A stretch of DNA of 64,000 nt. It comes from Actinomortierella ambigua (Eukaryota; Mortierellomycota; Mortierellomycetes; Mortierellales; Mortierellaceae). Shown here piece by piece: positions 47,922 through 56,976 of this stretch. The stretch lies in NCBI GenBank assembly GCA_016098155.1, contig JAAAJB010000041.1:37307-101306 (forward strand), in the 5' to 3' direction. The notes under the pieces were generated by a model. It saw only the letters and a list, made by a program, of their open reading frames with translations, was not told where the DNA came from and ran no database searches. The position numbers and the translations under genes are program-made. Every line of letters begins with the position of its first letter. The stretch's first letter is position 1.

Positions 47922-49857
47922 ATGCAAATGGTCCAATTGACGGTTGCTGCCGCATTGACCATTGTGACAGGATTGTCAGGTCTCGCCTCCGCTGCTGGAG
48001 GTTTTCATCATCGCCATTCCTTCTTTCCGTCGAGACCTGTTGAACCAACAGATCAGAATCTTCGCGTCTCACTTCATCGTGTCGAACTCGTCAATGTCAA
48101 TGGGTTTCGTGAATGGGAACTCAAAGTCAACATCAAGGGCCTCCTGACCTCTGAAAAGGTACACCATCTGATAAGGATCGTGTAAATATATAGTAATGTA
48201 TAGCGTGCAGTACTGATACTCGTTTCTTCATCCCTCTCGCTGGCCTTCTTGTTCATAATTGAATGTAGAAGTGGCCAGGACAAAATGGCAAGTGTCCAAA
48301 GACGGTTCGCGTCCAGTGGTTCGCCAAGGATGCTCCTTTGCTGCGACCACCTTTTACACCAACATTTGTTCCAGGATTTCATCTTGCCTTGACTTGGTAA
48401 AGATCCAACCCCATCAATGTGTCGATATCCCCCTGTTCAACCCTTAAAAAAATAGACTGAATCTGACAGATCCTTACCAATCTTCTTCACTATCGACAAC
48501 TAGTTTTGAGAATCAGAGCGAATGGCAAGAGATCTGCCCAATCTTGTCTGAATTGGTTGGCGGTGTTGACTGCCAAGATCGCATCAGTCATCCCTCCCAA
48601 GACTTGTACCCACGCATTGGAAGCCCCGTCCACTATGACAATCTAACACCCATGAACTACAACAATCGATACATTCACAACACCATCGACCCCGAAGGAT
48701 TTTTGTCGTCTCAAACGGTCATTGCAGGACTGATCTCAGGGCAACAAAAGCTGCAGGGAGCAGGAGAGACAAATCCCGCCCTGGTGGACCTCGTACTGGA
48801 GAACGAGCGCGTCGTTCTCAAGGTCATCTGGCCTGTGGGTGCGCAAGGCAAGGAGCAGACGGTCAAGATCGAGTTGGACACCGCACAAGATGAAAAGGTG
48901 GAAGTCGGATGGCTCTATCGTGAATTGTTGGGGCACGAGGACACCGAGTTTGAATACTACATGGGCGCAATTGTCCGTATGGACAAGCAAGGCGAGTCAC
49001 TTAACGAGCTGATGGTCCACGCTCAATCGCCTGTGTTCCTACCCCACCGTCGGGACCCAAAGAACGGAGATAGTATCATCACCTATGGTCACGGCTTCGA
49101 GCACACCATGCAACCAAAGCAGACCTTGCACCCACACTCCATCACCAAGATTCGATCCACCCCAACCCAGGGTGACACCATGTCCCGCTGTGACCTACTG
49201 GTCGTGCACGTTTTGCCCGCCAGTATTTTTGTCGACCCCTTCCAACTGGCAGACCTGGCCCCCGAGATCGGGCCCTCAGTGGTCTTTGGCGAGACCGACC
49301 TTGAAAAGCCTGTCGGAGTAGTGTCGGGATGGGGCAGCGTCGTGATGAACAAGGTACAACCGGAGCACAACGACCGAGCTACGGCTCGGTGGATCCGGAA
49401 CGAGACAAGAGCGAATGGATTTGAGGCCACGATTGACGTGCCCATGCACACACGCTACCAGCCACCTGTGGCCGTAGACGATCCGGCGACACATGTGGAA
49501 GCCCGAGTTCCCTGGCCTTTGGTCGCCTGGCAATGTCCACCGACCTCGACGGAGGAAGGGCAAGGGCAGCAGAAGCAGCAGCAGGCCAAGAAGTTGTTCT
49601 ACATTCCACCCTTGCCACTCAGCCTCCTCATCTCGCCGGACGATCCTCGCTCAGAATTGCGCTTCCTGCTTCCAGATCCTATCCCGCAGGTGTATCCTTC
49701 CTCGCCGGTGATGGTCCCGGTTGGCCAATTGAAGGACCTGGCATTTGTGCGGATAGCGACGTTTGCGCTGGCTGGCGCTGGAACTTTTATTGTCGCACTT
49801 GGCCTGATCAAAGCCGTCGTCGCACGCAATAACCAAAGCAAGGGCAAACAGGATTAA
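47922..49857 (+). CDS. PBN1: PIG-X/Pbn1, GPI-mannosyltransferase I subunit
   Basis: Exons 47922-48158, 48269-48396 and 48504-49857 join in phase to 572 residues. A signal sequence (about 1-24, VQLTVAAALTIVTGLSGLAS) targets the ER. The large lumenal part (about 25-530) ends in the PIG-X signature: GDTMSRCDLLVVHVLPASIF, VDPFQLADLAPE, VVFGETDLEKPV, then MHTRYQPP and VPWPLVAWQC. One membrane span follows (about 540-562, FVRIATFALAGAGTFIVALG) with a short basic cytosolic tail. Pbn1/PIG-X stabilises the catalytic PIG-M/Gpi14 subunit that adds the first mannose to GPI precursors. Two near ATGs (47922, 47928) give the same signal peptide; the first is annotated. Confidence 0.88.
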
Positions 49858-49948
49858 CGAGCAACACTAGATGGTTGATATAGCTGTCACATAAAAAAAA
49901 TCCGCCAAGTGCAACAGAGGTTGAATACATTTTTTTAAAGGGTTATGT

Positions 49949-50404
49949 TCATGATTGCTGCTCGCCCTGAGATGCTGTAGGTAAGCTAGCCGTAAAATCG
50001 TCTACGCGTTTGATCTCCCAGTCGTCATCCTTTGCCTGTAACCGCCAGTATTCCTCTTGCAGATTCAGACGCCTCCTGTTCTTAGCCAGCTTCAAGTTTT
50101 CTTCCTTGGAGACCTATCAACAACAAAGAAATAAGAACCAAAGAAGGTGATGAGAAACCATATCCGATGCCCTTGAGACCTCCTTTGTTGCTCTGTCAAT
50201 CAAAATATACAGATCACTCACAGCTTTGGTCTTGTTGTCGTGTACGTTGTACTTTGTTGCGGTAAGCTCGGCAAGGGCATAGGATCCTATTACGATAATG
50301 CCCACAAAAGGGACACCAAAGTAGAGGAGCGGTCGTCTGTTGATTGCCGCTGTGAACCTGTCGGAGCCCGGAGACTTGGAGTACGTTTTACTAGCAAACA
50401 CCAT
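49949..50404 (-). CDS. COX16: Cytochrome c oxidase assembly protein COX16
   Basis: Exons 50222-50404 and 49949-50113 join in phase to 115 residues. A single membrane span (about 26-47, LLYFGVPFVGIIVIGSYALA) follows a short basic N-terminus. The C-terminal half is charged and carries the family motif LNLQEEYWRLQAKDDDWEIKRV. Cox16 is an inner-membrane factor for Cox1/Cox2 copper-site assembly. Length matches yeast and animal members. It ends 91 bases from the PIG-X stop on the opposite strand. Confidence 0.93.
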
Positions 50405-51589
50405 TGCTTGAGATTTCTGTGAAGTGCGGATGCCAACGAGGAATGGGCATCGGGTTTGCCTCATTCAATATTAGCCGATTGAGGCTGGGGATGCAACTTA
50501 AGGCGCACTAAATTTTGTCTCCCAAAAAAGGACACTCATTCGATCCCATAAATGTCGGCGCCCTTTGGTCTTTCACTTGTCGGCACCCGGAGATCTACTT
50601 TACCACAGCATTATAGACAATACCACAACCCCTGTATCCTTCCTCAAAGTATGATCTCTTCTCGTCATTGGGGGATAAAAACTAGAGAATAAAAACTCCT
50701 AGACTTTTGCTACTGTAGGGGCTACTTGAGTGCATCTAAATCGAAGAGTGGGCTGCAAGGGATAAGAAAGGTTGATGGCCAACAATCTCAAGAGGCGAGC
50801 GTGGAGGGCGCTCCCCCAGGCCAGTATTAAAGACCTGAGACGACCTACAGAAGCAGCCTCACCCGCAGCCTTAGATCTCTAATATCGGTGGATGCGCAGG
50901 ACCTGGCACCGTCCACCACATATTGGCGTGACCACGGAGGGAGTGATCTTTGGAGACATGTGACCTGTCTCCGGCAAGGATTCTGGCGACACTCACCAAC
51001 GGGACCGAAGAATCGAAAATTCCGAACATCGCGTGCACGACGTCAATGAAGATGACACCGACAACGATACTGGGGATGATGACAGGGTGGACCAGCCGCC
51101 ACCCTAGGACCTTTCTCATCTCAGGCCCCTCCTGTAACTTGCCTTTCTGCGGTGTGCAATTATCTTGCACTATCTATCTGCCTGTTATTCTAGCTCATAC
51201 TTTTCCTGGGTTTCCGTGGCAGATAGTCGCTCTTCATACTTCAACCGAATCAAGGTCATCCATCGGGACATTCTAAGCGCCGTAGTACTACGAGAATGTC
51301 ACCTCCTACTCATTCTAGTCGAAGGTGTATCTCCCCAAAAACACGGCGTTCTCCTCGGCAACCTCACTCGTATTGCTGGCGGTATTTAACGCTCTTTCGC
51401 GAGGAATAAATCCATCGTCCTCGTGTTTGCGGAAGATCTTTCTATTTTCCTCCTTCCAGGTGGGTCTCTTTTTTCTTTCGATGCCCTCGAGCACCTTGGC
51501 CAACGTTGAGTTGGCTCACAAAAAATAATGCACACTGTCGTTAGCATTGCCGGTAGCCACTTCAACTATTCACACGTCTCTTTGAGGTC
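50405..51589. other. Intergenic; possible broken gene on the minus strand
   Basis: Two minus-strand blocks have coding character. One (51503-51315) reads KVLEGIERKKRPTWKEENRK and the other (51170-50871) contains the hydrophobic stretch IIPSIVVGVIFIDVVHAMFG. An exon-type acceptor (TTACAG) precedes the second near 51140. No start codon exists for the first, and upstream lies the MITE-like element, so this may be the 3' remnant of a gene cut by rearrangement. Not recognised. Confidence 0.3.
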
Positions 51590-52025
51590 TGTCGACCCCC
51601 TCGAATTTCCTTTTTAGTCGATAACTGTCGACCCCCGTTTCCTCTATCTGTCGGCCCCGACGTGTCGACCCCTTGCACACACATGTATCGAACCCTCATT
51701 CCTCTTCGGGTGGCCTCTGGCAGTTGCATGACCCTGCCCCTGACCTGCCTGATCCAACCCCCTCTCAGCCACGCATTTGCAGACGTGTAACTGGTGGGTA
51801 CCGACGCAAACGCGCGGTGAGAAGCAGAATATGTGATGCGCTGATATGTGTGCAGGATCAGTAGATGTTGTGCCTTGCAGAAACTTTGGGTGCCAGATTG
51901 CCAGATTGTGGTGCATGTTTGTGGAATACCGAACAATGATCACGTATATGAATGAAACCCTTTAAAGAGGCCCCAAAAAAACTTGCAAGGGGTCGACAGT
52001 TTACGGAAAATCTGAGGGGTCGACA
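51590..52025. mobile_element. MITE-like element with TGTCGACCCC terminal inverted repeats
   Basis: A 436-base segment bounded by TGTCGACCCC (51590-51599) and its inverse GGGGTCGACA (52016-52025). Inside, the unit recurs at 51626, 51649 (as TGTCGGCCCC) and 51663, and inverted at 51989. The innermost pair is longer: TGTCGACCCCTTGCA at 51663-51677 against TGCAAGGGGTCGACA at 51984-51998. The left and right arms also align over about 45 bases including the AATTTCC/ATTTTCC spacer. The centre has no coding frame of note. The layout is that of a non-autonomous DNA transposon (MITE). No clear target-site duplication was found. Confidence 0.65.
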
Positions 52026-52098
52026 ATTAGACAAATCCCTGTAAAGCTGGAAGCAAAAGTTTGTCTGTCACCTTTCAAGGTAGCAAAGGCAAAAAGAG

Positions 52099-52171
52099 AG
52101 GTCTCGCCGAGACTCGAACTCGGATTGCAAGATTCAGAGTCTTGAATGCTAACCAATTACATCACGAAACC
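52099..52171 (-). tRNA. tRNA-Gln (anticodon CUG)
   Basis: 73 bases on the minus strand fold as a cloverleaf without an intron. The acceptor stem pairs GGTTTCG with CGAGACC plus a T discriminator. The D arm contains ATTGGTTAGCAT. The anticodon stem CAAGA/TCTTG closes the 7-base loop CTCTGAA, giving anticodon CTG for the glutamine codon CAG. The T arm is CCGAG-TTCGAGT-CTCGG. A TTTTT Pol III terminator follows on the minus strand (plus 52092-52096). The A and B boxes are canonical. Confidence 0.95.
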
Positions 52172-53081
52172 TTCGTGTTTTGTCTCGATCTGCTCCATAC
52201 ATGCACAGTGTGGTCTTATCACCTGATCGTTTCACGTACACACGTACACATGTCTCGATTTGAAAGTCCGCGAAAAGTGCCCCGAATTTTCCAAATCGGG
52301 ACACCTCATGAAATTTGGTCCCATTCGGCCCAGTCAGAACTTCATTGGTGCACAGCTTTTTTTACGGGCCTCCGCCGAAGAGGGTTATTATACTCGCCAA
52401 CACGCATCTTCACTAGAGAGGTTAAATACGGAGAGCCACTGTTTTTCTTACAGCTCTCGCGTAACAGGCAATAAAACTCTCTGACCTATGGCATCAAGCT
52501 GTTGCCATAGTATGTGGCCACCTCTACCCCAGGGCGGAGACAAAACTACGCGCAGGATGTGACATGAGAGAGAGTCTACAGCCGAGTCATACATAAGGCA
52601 AATGCTGGCCGTGAGGTATAGATGCCTTTCATTACGAAGTCTGATGATACTTGTCAGTTGCATTGTGTCATCGAGCTGCAAGTCAAGCAAGAGCCCAGTA
52701 CGAAAACATAGGAAGATGACTTCATACGTCGAAAACTTAAAGTTGTTCAATAAGCAATGTTCAGAATCTGTATGGTAGGCCGCCAGAGCACTGATAGAAT
52801 GTTATGGAAGTAGGGTCACTGGTAGGGTCTCCAAAATTGAAAGCAAGGCCTCTGCAGTGAACTATTAACAACCAAGGTGCTAAGAGTTCTTCCAGCCAGC
52901 TCTCATTTGAATTGGATGTCTAACAAACTTTAAGGATGGTTCTTGAAGGAAGCAATGCCAAAAAAAAAAAAAAAAAAATGCAATTTTCAAGAAATTTATA
53001 AAAAAAAAAATAAAAATGTCTTAAAGTGCCGAACAATGGTAAAATTATGTCCTTAACAAAAATTTAGTTGAGGGCGCCGAT
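52172..53081. other. Intergenic, A-rich 3' flank
   Basis: No gene. 52960-52978 is an A18 run followed by more A tracts downstream of the BAG-like gene, on the side of its 3' end. Confidence 0.5.
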
Positions 53082-54497
53082 CTAGGCCTCTTCGCCCTCA
53101 GGCACGACAGCAGCGACCTGAGCAAATGTGATGCCCTCCTTCATCTTTTCCAAGTCTTCTGTCGGCTCCAGGAGCTCCTCCTTGGACTCGTGCTGATTCT
53201 CGCTGGGTTCAGGAACAATATTGTGTGCGGCGACTTCGGCAAAAGTAGTGCCCTCCTTCATCTTTTCCAGATCGGCAGTTGGCTCAAGAATGTCCTCCTT
53301 GTTGGCCTCGTGCTGCTCAGGAGTGTGTGCAGCGGCGACTTCGGCAAAAGTAGTGCCCTCCCTCATCTTTTCCAGATCGGCAGTTGGCTCGAGAATGTCC
53401 TCCTTGTTGGCCTCGTGTTGCTCAGGTGTGTGTGCGGCGGCCACCTCAGCAAAAGTGATTCCTTCCTTCATTTTCTTCAAATCCTCTGTTGGCTCAAGAA
53501 TCTCCTCCTTGTCACTCGAATGGTGCTCTGAGGCAGCATCAGCGACAACGTCGGCATATGTGACGCCCTCCTTCATCTTCTCGAGGTCGGACGTTGGTTC
53601 CAGGATCTCCTCGCTCGTTTTCTTGTCCTCCTCCTCGCTAGGATCTTTACTTGCTGCTACTTGAGCATAGGTGACGCCCTCCTCCATCTTTTGCAGATCC
53701 TCCGTAGGCGCCAGTGTCTTTGGGGCGGGGATGCCGCTCGCAGCTACTTCTGCAAAGGTGACGCCGTCCTTCATCTTGTCCAGATCCTTTGTGGGCTGCC
53801 GTGGCTCCTCGGCACCCTTTGCCTCGTAGTTCTCGACCTGCTCCAGACGAGCTTGGATACTGTGTCCGATAGAGTCTACCCGGACCATAATCTTTTGGAT
53901 CTCGACAATCAGCTCGCGCTTGCGGCGTCGCACCTTCTCAAAGGCGTGGGTCTCAATGCCGTTCGCCGATGGAAGGCCACCAAATCCGTCGCCCATCTCT
54001 GTCAGCTCGCGAGGTGTGACAGCGTCGAGTGTCTCGAGAAGCTTGAGCAGCTGCTCGTTGATGCCTTTGACCATAAAGTCGAGACGCTTGTATCCCTGAC
54101 GAGCCTTGGCGTGATCCTCAAACCCTTGCGAGCGCTCGTGAGCCATCTCCTCGGGTGTCTCCTCTTGGGTGAGGCCAAGCTGCTTCTCGTCCTGCTTGTG
54201 GGAAAGTCCAAGGCTGGGTAGTTGGACATGCTCATCTCCTGGATACAAAGAGTAGGAGCGCAGGACCTTGGCACGGATCTGGGCCTGGCGGATCTCTCCC
54301 TCCACAAGCTGTTGCACGGCCTTGTCGATCTTGCTGAGATCGCTGGAGAGAGAGCGCTGCAGCTTACGGACGTTGCGTTGGTGCTTGACCTTCTTGTCGT
54401 CTTGGATCAGGAGGTAGACCAATGAGGAAATGGCAGTGATGCCGACAATGGCAGACACTGTGAGGATCACTGTCTTCTTGGTGCTGTCTGAGACCAT
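53082..54497 (-). CDS. Membrane-anchored BAG-like protein with seven C-terminal repeats
   Basis: Single exon, 471 residues. One membrane anchor at about 9-31 (VILTVSAIVGITAISSLVYL) is followed by a basic stretch. Residues about 35-235 are long charged helices; the part around GINEQLLKLLETLDAVTP and RRRKRELIVEIQKIMVRVDS resembles a BAG domain, as in yeast Snl1, an ER/nuclear-envelope anchored Hsp70 nucleotide-exchange factor. Residues about 240-471 are seven repeats of a motif close to PTxDLxKMKEGxTFAEVAA, separated by acidic linkers. Two neighbouring repeats, including the linker HTPEQHEANKEDILEPTADL, are nearly identical, pointing to recent duplication. The BAG match is by pattern and is inference; the repeat function is unknown. 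The gene shares a 339-base promoter region with the iminopeptidase gene. Confidence 0.72.
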   Translation of the reverse strand: MVSDSTKKTVILTVSAIVGITAISSLVYLLIQDDKKVKHQRNVRKLQRSLSSDLSKIDKAVQQLVEGEIRQAQIRAKVLRSYSLYPGDEHVQLPSLGLSHKQDEKQLGLTQEETPEEMAHERSQGFEDHAKARQGYKRLDFMVKGINEQLLKLLETLDAVTPRELTEMGDGFGGLPSANGIETHAFEKVRRRKRELIVEIQKIMVRVDSIGHSIQARLEQVENYEAKGAEEPRQPTKDLDKMKDGVTFAEVAASGIPAPKTLAPTEDLQKMEEGVTYAQVAASKDPSEEEDKKTSEEILEPTSDLEKMKEGVTYADVVADAASEHHSSDKEEILEPTEDLKKMKEGITFAEVAAAHTPEQHEANKEDILEPTADLEKMREGTTFAEVAAAHTPEQHEANKEDILEPTADLEKMKEGTTFAEVAAHNIVPEPSENQHESKEELLEPTEDLEKMKEGITFAQVAAVVPEGEEA

Positions 54498-54836
54498 GGA
54501 GAATGTGCAAGGAGTGAATGGTGGAATGAATGAGGAAGAAGGGGTGAGGTCGGATAAAGAGACTCTGTATACTCCCAGAGAACTGTATACTCCCAGAGAA
54601 CGTCATTTTTTTTTTGTACTTCTGTTTGGTAGAATCTAGCCACCAAGAAAGGAAACCATCGCCTGGCTGAGGAGGAAAGGAACGCTGTTGGGGGGAGGGA
54701 AGGAAAGGGGGTGAGTGGAGAGCGGAGGGGGCGGGACGAACAACAGAAAAAGTACACACACTCTTTCTTTTCTTCTTCTTCTTTTTTTTTTTCTCGTGGT
54801 AATCCGCATCTCCATCCTCTCCTTCCCCACATCCTC
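54498..54836. promoter_or_regulatory. Bidirectional promoter, BAG-like protein / iminopeptidase
   Basis: 339 bases between divergent starts. A direct repeat ACTGTATACTCCCAGAGAAC occurs twice (around 54565-54600), and a pyrimidine-rich tract (54760-54795) leads to the iminopeptidase start. Confidence 0.5.
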
Positions 54837-56836
54837 ATGCAGCATCGAATGGACCAAGTTTCCAAGGATTCCTCGCTTCAGAACAAGACAGCGGCCCCCT
54901 GCCTCCCTCCTGGCCCAATCGAATCCTTCGTTTCGGGTGGTCTCAAAGCCATGGACTATTACTTTGACGTGCCGCTCAAGCACACCGACAAGTCCTGCAG
55001 CAAGACGATCACCGTCTTTGCGCGTCGTGTACGTTCATGTTCGTTCTTCTTTTCTTAGGGGCTATGGTGGACACGCTGCCTGGACATCACTTCTTTGCTG
55101 ATCCGTGATTAATGATGACTATCCAACGTTCCTGTGCACTCTCGTCAATAGGTCATTGCCGTGGAGAAGCAAGCTGGCGCCGATCAGATGCCTTGGCTAC
55201 TGTTTTTGCAAGGAGGTAACTTAATATTCCAATGAGCGACCGTGGGAATCTCTTGTTTTTTTTTCTTGCGGGGGTTGTTTGCTCCATTTGGGAAAGAATG
55301 CGGTTTTGTTGACAATGTGGTTGCCCTGTCTATTTGATTCACAAATGTATCTAGGTCCTGGATTTCAGGCACCTGCCTACAACACGTAAGATCATGGGAC
55401 GCAGCATGTCTGACAAGGCTCAAATATTAGCTCTGGATGTACACTGACACACTTTTCGTTTCAATTCCACGACTACTTAGTGGCTGGGTCAAGTCGGCGG
55501 CAAAGTCTTTCAACGTACTCCTGCTGGATCAGCGCGGCACTGGATTGTCAACGCCCCTCACCGTTCAGACCCTTGCTCATTGCAAGACGCCTCAGGAGCA
55601 GGCCGACCACTTTATGCAGTTCCGAGCTGACTCCATCGTGCGGGACTGCGAGCTAATTCGCGAGGCTCTCTTGGGTACAACAACCACTATATCAATTCCC
55701 TCATCACGCTTGCTCACAAGACTTGAAGTCTTAAAAGATCATCCGCTTACAGTGTCCACGCTCTCTTTTATTTTCTTGAACACAAACTAGCAAATGCCCC
55801 TGAAAAGAAGTGGCACATTCTTGGCCAAAGTTTCGGTGGATTCTGCATTACGACTTATCTATCATTCTTGTACGGATCAAAAGACTGGATTTTTTACATG
55901 AATCCTGCAGCGTGTCCGTTTGTTTTTGAAGTTCTCACCAACACGACGTTCATGTTTTTCAATACCCATCATAGCCCTGAATCGATCACAGCCGCGTACT
56001 ATACTGGAGGTATCCCCCCGATCGTCGATTCGCTCGAGAAGGTCTATCGCGCAACATTCAAGCAGGCCATCATGCACACAGAACGCTACTACCAAAAGTT
56101 CCCTGCTGACAAGAAGCGCATCCGCGACATTATGCGCCATCTGTCTACAAACACAGTCAAGCTGCCTAATGGCGGCATCCTGACTCCCCGCAAGTTCCAG
56201 CAGATGGGCATGTCATTTGGTCTTTCTGGTGGCATGGATCGTCTGCATGCTCTGTGTCTGAAGGCACTTGTGTCGATCGAGGGCCGCGAGGAGCTGTCGA
56301 GCTCGTTCTTGACTGAAATGGTGGCCAACCAGGAGAACATCCCACCTATCTATGCTGCATTGCATGAGGCTATCTATTGCGATGGACCTGGTCAAGTTTC
56401 TGACTGGGCGGCCTCCCGCCTGCTCTGCGACGAGTTTGCGAGCACCTTCAACTACTCGGTGGAGAGCTTTGACGCGAACGAGGACAAGATGGTCTACTTT
56501 ACGGGCGAGCACATGTTTGACTTTATGTTTGACGACTATGTGGCGCTGGAGCCTCTGAAAGAATGCGCTGAAATTCTCGCAAAGTGCTCCACGTGGCCCA
56601 AGCTGTACGATCTGGAGCAACTGCAAAAGAACACCGTGCCTGTAGCGGCTTGCGTCTACTACGACGACATGTACGTCGATCGTGAGTGCTCGGAGAACAC
56701 TGCCAGAAACATTAAGGGCATGCAGCTATGGATCACCAACGAGTACATGCACTCTGGCATCAGAGATGCAGGCGAGGCCATGCTCAATAAGCTTATTAGC
56801 ATGGTCAAAGGAGAAGTGGACGTCCCCATCGTATAA
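54837..56836 (+). CDS. Proline iminopeptidase (S33 alpha/beta hydrolase)
   Basis: Exons 54837-55028, 55152-55215, 55355-55385, 55481-55674, 55791-55869 and 55975-56836 join in phase to 473 residues. The enzyme removes N-terminal proline from peptides. LFLQGGPGF is the HGGPG-like oxyanion motif, with Gln in place of His. LLDQRGTGLSTPL is the family DQRGxGxS motif. The nucleophile is Ser174 in LGQSFGGF. VYYDDMYVD holds the catalytic Asp and NEYMHSGIRDAG the catalytic His region, near the end as expected. No signal peptide, so cytosolic. A 31-base exon (55355-55385) is needed to keep the PGFQAPAYN segment. A second ATG 12 bases downstream of the annotated start is in frame. Confidence 0.92.
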
Positions 56837-56976
56837 CATTTAGAATTCTGTTGTTTTATGATAAAAGTCACGTTTTTATTTTTTTGGTTCCTGCACCCTT
56901 TTTTTTTTTGTTCATTCACAATTCACATTCTTTCCTCAACCTCCATTTGTAATATAATCATACCTTTGCATTAATC

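Noticed and set aside
51590..51680. CRISPR-like array of TGTCGACCCC units
   Set aside because: Spacing is irregular (36, 23 and 14 bases), copies are inverted at the other end, and the host is a eukaryote; a transposon terminus fits better.
53190..54221. Plus-strand frames with leucine-rich repeats
   Set aside because: They mirror the minus-strand repeats of the BAG-like protein; the repetition is inherited from the coding strand.
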